Shown: positions 32,024 through 42,308 of the stretch, piece after piece | Layout: the number at the start of each line of letters is the position of its first letter | Numbering within the stretch: position 1 is the first letter of the stretch | Source of the DNA: an uncultured Saprospiraceae bacterium | Lineage (GTDB): Bacteria; Bacteroidota; Bacteroidia; Chitinophagales; Saprospiraceae | Length of the DNA stretch: 64,000 nucleotides | Assembly (NCBI GenBank): GCA_937926205.1 | Contig: CALEYL010000032.1 | Coordinates: 1 to 64,000, forward strand | Direction: 5' to 3' | Program-made: the position numbers and the translations under genes | Notes under the pieces: generated by a model | What the model was told of the DNA's origin: nothing | The model's input: the letters and a program-made list of their open reading frames with translations, nothing else | The model's database searches: none

Positions 32024-33001
32024 TTAAGCTTGTGAGATTAAAAACGTCATGTATCCGATGTAACACAGTAACATGCTCCAGCCTTCGACACGATAAATGC
32101 GCATCGGGCGCAATACAAAACAGGAAATAAACAAAACCAGACTTGCACCGATGCAAACCAGAAAATCAGTCTCTGTAATACCGCCGGGAGGAAGGGGGTG
32201 TATCGTTGAACTGATGCCAAGGATGAAAAATATGTTGAAGATGTTAGAGCCTACCACGTTTCCTATGGCTATATCAGCATTGCGTTTTATGGTTGCAACC
32301 ACAGAAGTGGCTAATTCCGGGATAGAGGTGCCAATGGCAACCAATGTTAGCCCGATTATGGAATCGCTTATGCCCAAAGCCTGTGCAATGGCAACCGCAT
32401 TATCAACCGTAAATTTTCCCCCAAAGGTAAGGCCGGCAATACCGCCGATGATCATCACCACCGCAAGCCATGGGGCATAGTTCTTGTGCAATTCAGCATT
32501 TTCTTTACCTGACATGTCGCTTGCCTTGGCTACTCCAAAAGTGTAATATATGTAGATGGCGAAGAAACTCAGCAGGATGATGCCGTCCCCCTGGGTAATT
32601 TCATTACTGGTTCCTCCAAACAAGGTGTCGAATCCAAGAACCAGGGCAACAATAGCTGCCAGCAGGCTTAGCGGAATTTCTTTCCAAACAGTATTTTTTT
32701 GTATACTGATCGGATAGATGATGGCGCAGATGCCAAGGATGCCTAATATATTGAAGATATTGCTACCTATGACATTACCGATGGCCACATCCGGATTGCC
32801 ATTGATGGCCGAAATGACAGAAACAACCATTTCAGGAGCTGAAGTGCCAAAAGAAACAATCGTCAACCCGATGACGATGTCCGGAATCTTTAATCGCCGC
32901 GCAATTGATGAAGCCCCATTTACCAGCCAATTTGCACTGAATACCACCAATGTCAGTCCAAGGGAAAATAACAAAAGGTTTATTACCATTCTGATCTGCA
33001 T
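32024..33001 (-). CDS. Sodium/calcium exchanger family protein (CaCA), copy B
   Basis: The 325-residue paralogue of the next gene has both alpha repeats (GTSAPEMVVSVISAINGNPDVAIGN and GTSIPELATSVVATIKRNADIAIGN). The start could be Met 1 or Met 5 (MVINLLLFSLGL). The two copies are alike along their whole length, so they arose by tandem duplication; differences cluster in loops such as VAKASDMSGKENAELHKNYAP, which could alter regulation. It is divergent from the respiratory operon. Confidence 0.92.
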   Translation of the reverse strand: MQIRMVINLLLFSLGLTLVVFSANWLVNGASSIARRLKIPDIVIGLTIVSFGTSAPEMVVSVISAINGNPDVAIGNVIGSNIFNILGILGICAIIYPISIQKNTVWKEIPLSLLAAIVALVLGFDTLFGGTSNEITQGDGIILLSFFAIYIYYTFGVAKASDMSGKENAELHKNYAPWLAVVMIIGGIAGLTFGGKFTVDNAVAIAQALGISDSIIGLTLVAIGTSIPELATSVVATIKRNADIAIGNVVGSNIFNIFFILGISSTIHPLPPGGITETDFLVCIGASLVLFISCFVLRPMRIYRVEGWSMLLCYIGYMTFLISQA

Positions 33002-33109
33002 TTAATAGGCGCCCGAAGGTAGTAAACTTGTCTTAATTGCTTAAAAGGAAAGTGTTTTACGCCTAATTAGTTTAGATATAATCTAAATAATTGTGACTAA
33101 TCATGTTTT

Positions 33110-33142
33110 TTTGTTAAAAAGTTTAACCGAGTTATATCTTTG
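33110..33142 (+). promoter_or_regulatory. Promoter of the respiratory operon
   Basis: TTTG at 33110-33113 and TATCTTTG at 33135-33142, 21 bp apart, match the Bacteroidota primary sigma consensus TTTG-N19-21-TAnnTTTG. They lie about 60 bp before the actA start, in the divergent gap with the exchanger genes. Confidence 0.75.
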
Positions 33143-33202
33143 CGCACAAACCGGACAAAACAGCTTTTTGACATAATTATTACGCTATAAAACATCTCTG
33201 GA

Positions 33203-34621
33203 ATGAGATACTCATATTTGAAAATTGGTATTCTTTCTTTGTTGCTCTCGATCGCCTTCTCTTTCAGTGCTCAGGCGCAGGATGAAGCGGCCATCAAGGA
33301 AGGCAAGCAATTGTTCCAAAACAACTGCGGTTCCTGCCACAACAAGAACATGAAAGACAACATGACCGGCCCTGCTTTGGGCGGTGTCGAAGAGCGTTGG
33401 GCTGCTTATCCAAGGGAAGACCTCTATTCCTGGATACGCAATTCACAGGCACAGATCAATGCGGGACACCCGCGTGCGGTCGAACTCTGGAATGCGTATA
33501 AGCCCAATATTATGACCAGCTTTCCACAACTCACTGATGCCCAGATCGACAATATTCTGGCTTATGTGAATTGTACGGTGGCCGGAAATTGCCCCGGCGC
33601 TCCGGTAATTACCACTACTGGACCACAGACTCCGGTGGAAAAGCCCGATAATACCGGTCTTTTCATCATTCTGGCGCTGATCCTGGCTTTCCTGGCGGTG
33701 GTACTGGCCCGCATCGTTTCCAACCTGAACTACATGATCAAGGTGCGGGAAGGAAATGCGCCCGCTCGTCGCCAGACTCTGGTTGAATTGCTTACCAGCA
33801 AAACGGTAGTGGCTTTCGTGATTTTTGCTTTAGTCGTTCTCGGTGGCTACACGACAGTGAACCGCGCCATCAAACTGGGACGTCAGCAGGGATATGCACC
33901 TGAGCAACCCATCAAATTTTCGCATGCCACACACGCCGGCCTACAGAAAATTGACTGCCAGTATTGCCACGACGGCGCCCGCCGGAGCAAGCAATCGGTT
34001 ATTCCGGCTGCAAACACCTGTATGAATTGCCATAAAGCGGTTAAAGTAGGCTCCCAATATGGTACGGCTGAGTTGACCAAAATTTATGCCTCCATTGGTT
34101 TTGACCCTTCTACCGACAAATACATAGAGGGTTACGACAAAATGAGTAAGTCCGAAATCGAGACCATTTACAAGAAATGGATTTCGGACACCTATATTAA
34201 GGATAAAGGAACACTGGATGCTACAGGTGAAAGAGCGATAGAAACGCAGTGGAACGGCATCGTGGCTGCTCTGACCAACGAAGAATCCGGCGATGATAAA
34301 ATATATGGTCCGATCGAATGGGTACGCATTCACAACTTGCCCGATCATGCTTACTTCAACCACTCCCAGCACGTTTCAGTGGGCAAAGTTGCCTGCCAGA
34401 CCTGCCACGGCCCGGTCGAGGAGATGGAAGTCGTAAAACAGGCCATGCCGCTTTCTATGGGTTGGTGCATTAACTGCCACCGCCAGACGGAAGTCAAATT
34501 TGCAGACAACGAATACTACAAAACCTATGCCCGCTACCATGAAGAAATAGCAAAAGGACAGCGCAGCAAGGTAACGGTCGAGGAAATTGGCGGTCTGGAA
34601 TGCCAGAAGTGCCATTATTAA
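33203..34621 (+). CDS. actA: Alternative complex III subunit A, multiheme cytochrome c
   Basis: The 472-residue exported protein has six CxxCH heme sites: CGSCH (42-46) in an N-terminal monoheme cytochrome c domain, then CQYCH, CMNCH, CQTCH, CINCH and CQKCH in the C-terminal multiheme part. A signal peptide (SLLLSIAFSFSAQAQ) and two membrane segments (FIILALILAFLAVVLARIV; VAFVIFALVVLGGYTTV) separate the domains. It passes electrons from the quinol-oxidising part of the complex toward cytochrome c. The fused extra N-terminal heme domain makes it longer than a pentaheme ActA. It is the first gene of the operon, 61 bp before actB. Confidence 0.92.
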   Translation: MRYSYLKIGILSLLLSIAFSFSAQAQDEAAIKEGKQLFQNNCGSCHNKNMKDNMTGPALGGVEERWAAYPREDLYSWIRNSQAQINAGHPRAVELWNAYKPNIMTSFPQLTDAQIDNILAYVNCTVAGNCPGAPVITTTGPQTPVEKPDNTGLFIILALILAFLAVVLARIVSNLNYMIKVREGNAPARRQTLVELLTSKTVVAFVIFALVVLGGYTTVNRAIKLGRQQGYAPEQPIKFSHATHAGLQKIDCQYCHDGARRSKQSVIPAANTCMNCHKAVKVGSQYGTAELTKIYASIGFDPSTDKYIEGYDKMSKSEIETIYKKWISDTYIKDKGTLDATGERAIETQWNGIVAALTNEESGDDKIYGPIEWVRIHNLPDHAYFNHSQHVSVGKVACQTCHGPVEEMEVVKQAMPLSMGWCINCHRQTEVKFADNEYYKTYARYHEEIAKGQRSKVTVEEIGGLECQKCHY

Positions 34622-34681
34622 TATAGTCCTGACAACAGCAGGCGCAACTTTAAACTTGTTTCATTCGAGCAAATTCTTGAA

Positions 34682-37600
34682 ATGAAAGATCAAAATAAAG
34701 CAGTTTGGATCGGGGTTGAACACCTTCAGAACGACCCGGCCTTCCAACAAATAGACAACCAGGAGTTCGTTGAACTTCCCATCATCGAGCAATTGGCGGA
34801 TAGTAGTGCGCTTTCTACGGAAAGTAGCCGTCGCGATTTCCTGAAATACCTCGGATTCGGAATAGGGGCAGCGACCATTGCGGCAAGCTGCGAAATTCCG
34901 GTAAAAAAGGCGATTCCGTACGTGATCAAACCGGACACGATTGTTCCCGGTGTGGCTACCTACTATGCTTCGAGTTTCGTTCAGGGCGGCGATTATTGCG
35001 CCATTCTGGTGAAAACACGTGAAGGACGTCCGATCAAAGTTGAAGGCAACAGCCTTTCTAAAGTGACGATGGGCGGAACCAGCGCACGCACTCAGGCGAG
35101 TGTTCTGAGTCTTTACGATACCAGTCGCCTCGATGGTCCTTACCGGATTGCATCCGGGAAAGTTGACCGGCCGCGCAACAAGCGTGAAGCAGGGCCTTCC
35201 TGGGAAATGATTGATAAAGAAATCTCAGGCAAGCTGAAGCCGGATGCCAACATCCGCATTCTTGCCAATACCATCCTCAGCCCAACTACGAAAAAGGCCC
35301 TTGCCGATTTCACTACAAAATTCCCGAACACGAAAGTAGTTCAATACGATCCGGTTTCAAGTTCGGCGATCTTGGAAGCCAACCAGGCTTGTTTTGCGCA
35401 GGCGGTTGTTCCGGGTTACCATTTCGATCGCGCCCGGGTTATTGTCAGCTTCGACGCTGATTTCCTCGGAACCTGGATTTCTCCTATTGAATATGCTGCG
35501 CAGTATGTTCATGGGCGCCGCATTCCGGACACCCTTAAGGCGAACATGTCCCGCCACATTCAGGTAGAAAGCCACATGAGCCTCACCGGATCGAATGCCG
35601 ATAACCGGATACTCGTGAAGCCTTCGGAGCAGGGTGCTGCGATCGTTGCTCTCTACAACGAAATTGCAAAATCAACCAACGGCGCCAGCGTAAGCGGCCC
35701 TCAACTGGATGCAAAAAAAGCGGCTAAAATAAAGGCTGTTGCCAAGGAATTGCTGGAAAGCACAGGCGCATCGCTTGTTGTTTCCGGTTCAAATAACCGC
35801 GGCGAGCAAGTGCTGATCAATGCCATCAACGACATGTTGGGCAATTACGGCAAAACCATCACCTTCAACGATGCTTCACTGCAGCGCCAGGGTATGGACA
35901 GCGATGTACGCGAACTCGTTCGGGATATGAATGCAGGTCGTGTGAATGCCCTGTTCGTGATGGACGGCGCCAACCCGGCTTATGACCTGCCGGACGCAGA
36001 ACAGTTTAAAAGCGGTCTTGCTAAAGTTGGCCTTAAAGTATCTATGGCCGGAATTGCAAATGAAACGGCCCTGCTCTGCGATTATGTTGCGCCAACGCAC
36101 CATTTCCTGGAAAGCTGGGGCGACGCGGAAGCAAAACGCGGCCACTACAGCCTTATCCAGCCAACCATTGCACCGCTGTTTGCTGCTTTGGGCAGGGCAG
36201 GAACCCGCCAGGCAGAAGAAAGCCTGTTGCGCTGGGCTGCCGCTGAAACGCTGGACACCACTGCGGAGCAGCCTTATCTGGAATATCTGAAAAACAACTG
36301 GAAGGATACGATTTCCCGTCAACAGTCGAGCTTCGCCACATTTGAAGCTTTCTGGGACAGTGCGCTGCACGATGGCGTTTTTGAAGCGCCACAGGCTGAG
36401 ATTCAGGTAGCTTTCTCCGGTGATGTAGCCGGGGCTGCTGCCAAAGTACGCAAGCCTGAAAACAGCGAACTCGAAATTTCATTTTTCGAAACGGTCAATC
36501 TGGGTGGAGGCCAATACGCCGCGAACCCCTGGTTGCAGGAAATGCCTGATCCTGTTACACGCTGTGTTTGGGGCAACAACCTCGCCGTTCCGGTCAAGTG
36601 GGATGGCAACAACGACTTTACTGCTTTCAAAAACCTGAATCGCAACGAAATTTACAGCGAAGCCGACAAGGTGGAGGTGATGGTCAACGGCAAAAAAGAA
36701 CTTTGTTCCGTTATCCGCCAGTTTGGTCAGATGGAAGGCACCGTATCGCTGGCAGTAGGCTATGGCCGCGAAGCTACCGGGGAAATGGGCCGTGCGCTGG
36801 GCAACAAAATCGGAGTAAACGTTTATCCATGGCTGAAAGTAGATGCTGACGGTAATACCCAGTATTATTCGGCTACGGTTACCGTATCTGACGCTGTAGA
36901 TACAGACAAAGAATTTGCCTGTGTGCAATACCACCATACGATGGGGGTTACTGCCCGCGACAGCAAAGGTGAAATCGTTAAAGACGATGAAAGCGGCAAC
37001 CCGCTTAATGTGGACGAAAAATCGGTTATGTCGCTTGGCGCTGGATTCCAGGGCGGCCTGACGAAGCGCTCCGTTATTTTCCAGGGACACGTCAACGAAC
37101 TGGGAGAACTGACGGAATACATTAAAGAAAGACGCGAAGAAGCGGCTCATCTCAATGAGCAAACGCTGTATCCGTTTGAAGAATACAAGAATACCTTCTA
37201 CGAGCAGGGGCACTGGTGGGCCATGCACATTGACTTGAATGCCTGCACGGGTTGCGGCGCTTGTCAGGTGGCCTGCGTTGCCGAAAACAACGTGCCTGTA
37301 GTTGGCAAACACGAAGTACACCGCCACCATGAAATGCCGTGGATTCGTATTGACCGCTACTATTATGGCGATTACGAAAACCCGAACGTGGTTTACCAGC
37401 CGATGATGTGCCAGCACTGCGACAACGCGCCTTGCGAAAACGTTTGCCCGGTTGCCGCTACGAACCACAGCTCGGAAGGTTTGAACCAGATGACGTACAA
37501 CCGTTGCATTGGAACGCGCTACTGCGCCAACAACTGCCCTTATAAAGTGCGTCGCTTCAACTGGTTGGACTATACGACTGCAGACCTTTTCGGCGTAAAC

Positions 37601-37975
37601 GAAAACTACGTCAATGGAGAAGAGCTGCCGTTTGCTGCCGACAACCTCATGCGTATGGTGTTGAATCCGGACGTAACGGTACGTTCTCGCGGGGTTATCG
37701 AAAAATGCAGCTTCTGTGTACAGCGCATTCAGGAAGGCAAGCTGACTGCGAAGCGCGAGGGCCGGAAACTGGTGGATGGCGATGTGAAAAGCGCCTGCCA
37801 AACGGCTTGTCCGACCGGCGCCATCGTATTCGGCGACCGCAACAACAAAGAAAGCCTGGTTTCGAAGCGCATAGAAAATCCGCTGAACTACCTCGTACTC
37901 GAGGAAGTGAACACACAATCATCGGTGTTCTACGCTGCGCGGGTTAACAATCGCAACGAAGCATTAGACGCATAA
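34682..37975 (+). CDS. actB: Alternative complex III subunit B, iron-sulfur/molybdopterin-like protein
   Basis: The 1097-residue protein has a twin-arginine-type signal, SSRRDFLKYLGFGIGAA, unusually placed at residue 50 behind a conserved leader, as is known for this family. Residues about 90-800 resemble a molybdopterin oxidoreductase, thought in ActB to lack the cofactor. Residues about 850-1060 form a ferredoxin-like domain with cysteine clusters CTGCGACQVAC, CQHCDNAPCENVC, CIGTRYCANNC and CSFCVQR...CQTACPTGA, enough for three or four iron-sulfur clusters. It is exported to the periplasmic side and conducts electrons within the complex. Confidence 0.93.
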   Translation: MKDQNKAVWIGVEHLQNDPAFQQIDNQEFVELPIIEQLADSSALSTESSRRDFLKYLGFGIGAATIAASCEIPVKKAIPYVIKPDTIVPGVATYYASSFVQGGDYCAILVKTREGRPIKVEGNSLSKVTMGGTSARTQASVLSLYDTSRLDGPYRIASGKVDRPRNKREAGPSWEMIDKEISGKLKPDANIRILANTILSPTTKKALADFTTKFPNTKVVQYDPVSSSAILEANQACFAQAVVPGYHFDRARVIVSFDADFLGTWISPIEYAAQYVHGRRIPDTLKANMSRHIQVESHMSLTGSNADNRILVKPSEQGAAIVALYNEIAKSTNGASVSGPQLDAKKAAKIKAVAKELLESTGASLVVSGSNNRGEQVLINAINDMLGNYGKTITFNDASLQRQGMDSDVRELVRDMNAGRVNALFVMDGANPAYDLPDAEQFKSGLAKVGLKVSMAGIANETALLCDYVAPTHHFLESWGDAEAKRGHYSLIQPTIAPLFAALGRAGTRQAEESLLRWAAAETLDTTAEQPYLEYLKNNWKDTISRQQSSFATFEAFWDSALHDGVFEAPQAEIQVAFSGDVAGAAAKVRKPENSELEISFFETVNLGGGQYAANPWLQEMPDPVTRCVWGNNLAVPVKWDGNNDFTAFKNLNRNEIYSEADKVEVMVNGKKELCSVIRQFGQMEGTVSLAVGYGREATGEMGRALGNKIGVNVYPWLKVDADGNTQYYSATVTVSDAVDTDKEFACVQYHHTMGVTARDSKGEIVKDDESGNPLNVDEKSVMSLGAGFQGGLTKRSVIFQGHVNELGELTEYIKERREEAAHLNEQTLYPFEEYKNTFYEQGHWWAMHIDLNACTGCGACQVACVAENNVPVVGKHEVHRHHEMPWIRIDRYYYGDYENPNVVYQPMMCQHCDNAPCENVCPVAATNHSSEGLNQMTYNRCIGTRYCANNCPYKVRRFNWLDYTTADLFGVNENYVNGEELPFAADNLMRMVLNPDVTVRSRGVIEKCSFCVQRIQEGKLTAKREGRKLVDGDVKSACQTACPTGAIVFGDRNNKESLVSKRIENPLNYLVLEEVNTQSSVFYAARVNNRNEALDA

Positions 37976-38027
37976 GATACATTCTGAAATCAAGGGCAGC
38001 GTAGGCTGCTATCGTAAATAAATTGAT

Positions 38028-39455
38028 ATGAGCGCACCTGTTTCTCCGATTCGGGAGCCACTAATTGAAGGTGGAAAAACCTATCATCAGATCACGGAAG
38101 ACATCTGTGCACCCACGGAAAGGGTGCCCAGTATGGCCTGGATCATCGCCTTTATGGTTGCGGTGGCGGGGCTGACCCTGTATGTCTTTTGTGTCGCCTG
38201 GACCATTTGGGTTGGAATTGGTTCCTGGAACCTTAACCGCACCATTGGATGGGGATGGGACATTACCAACTTCGTTTGGTGGGTCGGTATCGGTCACGCC
38301 GGAACCCTGATTTCGGCCATCCTTTTGCTGTTCCGCCAACGCTGGCGTACAGGGGTTAACCGGGCTGCAGAAGCCATGACGATCTTTGCCGTAATTTGTG
38401 CGGGCCAGTTCCCGCTCATACACATGGGCCGTCTTTGGCTGGGCTTTTTTATCTTCCCGTATCCGAATACGCGCGGGCCGCTTTGGGTAAACTTTAACTC
38501 GCCGCTGTTGTGGGACGTTTTTGCCATCTCGACATACTTTACTGTTTCGCTCCTGTTTTGGTATACGGGGTTGGTACCCGACCTGGCAACCGTGCGCGAC
38601 CGGGCAAGCGGACTGCGCAAAAAAATCTATAATTTTGTTTCTTTTGGCTGGACCGGGTCAGCCAAGCACTGGCAGCGTTTTGAGAGCTTGTCGCTCGTTC
38701 TTGCCGGTTTGGCCACGCCGCTGGTATTGTCGGTACACACGATTGTATCCTTTGACTTCGCCACTTCAGTCATTCCGGGATGGCACACCACGATTTTCCC
38801 GCCTTACTTTGTTGCCGGAGCTATCTTCTCAGGGTTTGCCATGGTGCAGACGCTGATGGTGATTACCCGGAAAGTGCATGGTTTGCAGGAGTATGTGACA
38901 CTGGAGCACATCGAAAGCATGAACAAAGTTATTCTGCTCACCGGTACGATAGTCGGCGTTGCTTACCTTACAGAGCTTTTCATTGCCTGGTACAGCGGAT
39001 ACATCTACGAGCAGTTTGCTTTTGCCAACCGTGTACTCGGCCCTTACTGGTGGTCTTATGTTGGCATGATGACCTGTAACGTGTTGTCGCCACAGCTTTT
39101 CTGGTTCAAAAAAATGCGCCGGAGCCTGTTCTGGACTTTCCTGATGTCTATTTTCGTGAACATCGGGATGTGGTTTGAACGCTTTGTCATCATTGCTACA
39201 ACCCTCGCCCGCGATTATTTGCCCTCAAGCTGGAGTTATTATACACCGACCTGGGTGGAAATCGGACTGTTTGTAGGAACACTTGGTCTGTTCTTTACCC
39301 TCTTCCTGATTTTTGCAAGGGTAGCACCGGTTGTAGCCATTGCAGAGGTCAAGAGCATCCTCAAGGTCGCCGGCGATCAGTACATCGGATCCAAGGCAAA
39401 ACACCGGCACCATGGGCACGAGGCTGCAACGGAATCAACTGATACGCATCACTAA
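38028..39455 (+). CDS. actC: Alternative complex III subunit C, NrfD-like quinol-binding membrane protein
   Basis: The 475-residue integral membrane protein has about ten segments of the NrfD/PsrC family (for example WDITNFVWWVGIGHAGTLISAILLLF and SPLLWDVFAISTYFTVSLLFWYTGLVPDL). It provides the quinol-oxidising site of alternative complex III together with the related ActF. Charged residues in the membrane (WWVGIGHAG, QFPLIHMGR) suit a proton path. It ends in a histidine-rich tail (KHRHHGHEAATESTDTHH). Confidence 0.94.
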   Translation: MSAPVSPIREPLIEGGKTYHQITEDICAPTERVPSMAWIIAFMVAVAGLTLYVFCVAWTIWVGIGSWNLNRTIGWGWDITNFVWWVGIGHAGTLISAILLLFRQRWRTGVNRAAEAMTIFAVICAGQFPLIHMGRLWLGFFIFPYPNTRGPLWVNFNSPLLWDVFAISTYFTVSLLFWYTGLVPDLATVRDRASGLRKKIYNFVSFGWTGSAKHWQRFESLSLVLAGLATPLVLSVHTIVSFDFATSVIPGWHTTIFPPYFVAGAIFSGFAMVQTLMVITRKVHGLQEYVTLEHIESMNKVILLTGTIVGVAYLTELFIAWYSGYIYEQFAFANRVLGPYWWSYVGMMTCNVLSPQLFWFKKMRRSLFWTFLMSIFVNIGMWFERFVIIATTLARDYLPSSWSYYTPTWVEIGLFVGTLGLFFTLFLIFARVAPVVAIAEVKSILKVAGDQYIGSKAKHRHHGHEAATESTDTHH

Positions 39456-39482
39456 TTTACCATATAGCGCAATTTAAAGACA

Positions 39483-40013
39483 ATGGAAAATCAAAATAAA
39501 GAAGTGCTGTACGGCTTGTATGATGATGAGGAAATTCTCCTGAAAGCTGTCAAGCAGGCAAAAAGTGAGCATCTGGATATCATGGATGTTTACACACCTT
39601 TTCCGGTGCACGGACTTGACCCGCTGTTGGGACTTTCTGAAAGCCGACTCCATCAGGCTGGCTTTGTTTATGGCGCCATTGGCACATTAACGGCTTTCCT
39701 GTTCATGTCCTGGGTATTTACCCGCGACTGGCCCATCATTTTCGGAGGTAAGCCTTACTGGTCCGTACCGGCATTCATTCCCATTACTTTTGAAGTGACG
39801 GTATTGTTTGCTTCTGTGGGGATGGTAATTACTTTTTACACCATTTGCGGAATGGCTCCGGGCGTTACCAACCCAACGCTGGATGACCGGATCACGGATG
39901 ATAAATTCTGTATCGCTTTTCAAACGAATGAAGCTTCTGAAGCAGAAGTTAGCCGCCTGCGCTCTTTCCTGAGCAGCACCGGTGCTTCGGAAGTTAATTC
40001 AAAGACGATCTGA
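39483..40013 (+). CDS. actD: Alternative complex III subunit D (DUF3341)
   Basis: The 176-residue protein starts with a cytoplasmic ferredoxin-like segment (VLYGLYDDEEILLKAVKQAKSEHLDIMDVYTPFPVHGLD), followed by two membrane helices (VYGAIGTLTAFLFMSWVFT; FIPITFEVTVLFASVGMVITFY). This is the standard DUF3341 layout. It is a structural subunit located between actC and actE, 27 and 38 bp from its neighbours. Confidence 0.93.
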   Translation: MENQNKEVLYGLYDDEEILLKAVKQAKSEHLDIMDVYTPFPVHGLDPLLGLSESRLHQAGFVYGAIGTLTAFLFMSWVFTRDWPIIFGGKPYWSVPAFIPITFEVTVLFASVGMVITFYTICGMAPGVTNPTLDDRITDDKFCIAFQTNEASEAEVSRLRSFLSSTGASEVNSKTI

Positions 40014-40051
40014 TTGATTTTGATAAGCACATCGCTCTTAAATATTATTCG

Positions 40052-40933
40052 ATGAGATACATCAAAATATGGTTTATAGCTTTAGCGACAGCAGCGTTTC
40101 TTTACGCGTGTTCGCCGGCTGATGGCAACGAAACGGGGCATGAGTACATGCCGGACATGGCGCACTCGCTTGCTTATGAAAGCAATGTATACGGCTATTA
40201 CCACTACAATACATGGGACAGCGCCAGTGTGTTCAAGCGCAAAGACCTGTCAAACCCATACCTGCCGGTTGCCGGCACCATTCCGCGCGGTTATGCGGGC
40301 ATTTCCTATCTGCAGGATCCCGCAGCTCAGGCTGATCTGATGGCCCACCTGCGCGGAGGCACCAGCATCAATGAGATTGCAGTGCCTGTTAATGGTAATG
40401 TACCTTATTACTACAAGGATACAGAGGAAGAGCGTATCAGGGCTTCCGCGACGATCATCGCCAATCCGTTTCCGATTACGGCCAAAGGCCTGGCAGAGGG
40501 CAAAGAGTTGTACGATATTTATTGCGGTATTTGCCACGGCACAGCCGGCAATGGATTGGGATATCTGGTGAGTGAAGATAACCCAAAGGCCATTTATCCG
40601 GCCCAACCGGCAAACTTCCTTCTGGATACGTTCCTGAATTCTTCCAACGGACGCTTCTACCATGGTATTATGTATGGTAAAAACGTGATGGGCGGTTACT
40701 CCGATAAGCTTTCTTACGAAGAGCGCTGGCAGGTGATCCACTATATCCGTTCCCTGCAAGCCAAGGAAAAGAAGTTGGTATACGATGAAAATGCCAATAC
40801 GCTGAATCCTGCTTATGGCGTTCCGGCAAGTCAGGTGCGTCCTGTGGCTCAAATGTCAACAGACCATCAGCCTATGCCTGGTGAAGCTCAAAAGCAGGAG
40901 GAGCAACATACAACTGATGGCAGCCAGCACTAA
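40052..40933 (+). CDS. actE: Alternative complex III subunit E, monoheme cytochrome c lipoprotein
   Basis: The 293-residue protein has a lipoprotein signal (FLYAC, Cys 20) and one heme site CGICHG near residue 158 (LYDIYCGICHGTAGNGLGYLV), with a later methionine (YHGIMYGKNVMGGYSDKLS) as likely axial ligand. It carries electrons from ActA/B to the oxidase. A low-complexity Gln/Glu/His tail ends the protein. Confidence 0.93.
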   Translation: MRYIKIWFIALATAAFLYACSPADGNETGHEYMPDMAHSLAYESNVYGYYHYNTWDSASVFKRKDLSNPYLPVAGTIPRGYAGISYLQDPAAQADLMAHLRGGTSINEIAVPVNGNVPYYYKDTEEERIRASATIIANPFPITAKGLAEGKELYDIYCGICHGTAGNGLGYLVSEDNPKAIYPAQPANFLLDTFLNSSNGRFYHGIMYGKNVMGGYSDKLSYEERWQVIHYIRSLQAKEKKLVYDENANTLNPAYGVPASQVRPVAQMSTDHQPMPGEAQKQEEQHTTDGSQH

Positions 40934-41018
40934 GCAGCAGCCAGCGAAGAGACAAGTGTATTTCTAAAATATTTCACCGGCTGGTCTGTTATCAGCCGGC
41001 ACATAACGAGGGGTAACG

Positions 41019-42308
41019 ATGAACCAGTTCGTTTTTACATCAAAGCAAAAGACGGTTTTAGGCGTATTCATGGCGCTGGGCGCTCTGTGCCTGCTGCTGA
41101 CCATGTTCGTCTACGATGACGCCTTACATACCCGATTCTGGACCAACTACCTGCAAAATGCAGTGTTTTTCACGGGTATTGGGTTTATTTCGTTGTTCAT
41201 TATCACCGCATTCACAACGGCTATGGCCGGGTGGTATACTGTGATCAAAAGAATCTTCGAGGCCTATACGCTTTTTCTGATTCCCGGGCTCATTCTGATG
41301 GCCCTGGTTGTCGTTGGCGTATGGGGGCACTGGCACCATCTCTACCATTGGGCAGATGAGAGCTTGCTTGACCCGTCCAAGCCGGAGTTTGACAGCATTA
41401 TTTCCGGAAAATCAGGCTTTCTGAATAAAGGGTGGTATGCTTTAGGCACATTTATTATCGTTGGCTCCTGGATTTTCTTCGCCTGGAAACTGCGCAGCTT
41501 GTCGCTGAGCGAAGATAAGATTGGAACGACCGACTACGAGCACCACCGCAAAATGAGGATATGGTCTGCTGCTTTCCTGCCTATTGCAGGCTTTTCCAGC
41601 GCAGCCATTATCTGGCAATGGGTCATGTCGGTAGATGCGCATTGGTACAGTACCCTTTTTGCCTGGTATACCGCCGCAAGTTGGTTCGTGGCAGCAATTG
41701 CACTGACCATTCTGACGATTATCTACCTTAAATCTCAGGGCTATCTCGAAAACGTTAGTGCAGAACACCTGCACGACCTTGGGAAATACATGTTTGCCAT
41801 CAGCATCTTCTGGACTTACCTCTGGTTTTCACAGTACATGCTGATCTGGTACGGTAACGTTGGTGAAGAAACGGTCTATTTCCGCCATCGCATCGACAAT
41901 TACCCTGTCTTGTTTTTCGGAAACCTGATTTTGAACTTTGTGATGCCCTTCCTCATCCTGATGCGGAACGACACAAAGCGGAAATACGGTACGCTGGTGC
42001 TGACTTCCATCATTGTGTTCTTCGGACACTGGTGGGATTTCTTCCAGATGATCAAACCCGGAGCTTATGCAACTGCTCAGGAAGCGCTGGCACACCACAG
42101 TGGCCACGCCGAAGGCGCCCATGAAGCGGCAGGACATGCTGTTTCTACATTCGCAATGGGTTTCACCATTCCGGGTCTTCTCGAATTGGGTACGATGCTC
42201 GGATTTTTGGCCTTTTTTGCTTATTTTACTTTTTCGAGACTGGCAAAGGCGCCGCTGCAACCGGTGAACGACCCTTATCTCGCAGAAAGCTTGCAGCACC
42301 ATACATGA
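41019..42308 (+). CDS. actF: Alternative complex III subunit F, membrane protein
   Basis: The 429-residue membrane protein is distantly related to ActC, with about ten segments (TVLGVFMALGALCLLLTMFVY, AAIIWQWVMSVDAHWYSTLFAWYTAASWFVAAIALT, ILNFVMPFLILMRNDTKRK). The conserved WVMSVDAHWYSTLF part is typical of family members. A histidine-rich loop near residues 355-372 (ALAHHSGHAEGAHEAAGHA) may bind metal or be a simple linker. It is the last gene of the act set, 117 bp before coxB. Confidence 0.93.
   Translation: MNQFVFTSKQKTVLGVFMALGALCLLLTMFVYDDALHTRFWTNYLQNAVFFTGIGFISLFIITAFTTAMAGWYTVIKRIFEAYTLFLIPGLILMALVVVGVWGHWHHLYHWADESLLDPSKPEFDSIISGKSGFLNKGWYALGTFIIVGSWIFFAWKLRSLSLSEDKIGTTDYEHHRKMRIWSAAFLPIAGFSSAAIIWQWVMSVDAHWYSTLFAWYTAASWFVAAIALTILTIIYLKSQGYLENVSAEHLHDLGKYMFAISIFWTYLWFSQYMLIWYGNVGEETVYFRHRIDNYPVLFFGNLILNFVMPFLILMRNDTKRKYGTLVLTSIIVFFGHWWDFFQMIKPGAYATAQEALAHHSGHAEGAHEAAGHAVSTFAMGFTIPGLLELGTMLGFLAFFAYFTFSRLAKAPLQPVNDPYLAESLQHHT

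Noticed and set aside
36479..37918. 479-residue open frame antisense to actB
   Set aside because: It is a shadow frame opposite a strongly conserved gene and has no recognisable domains.
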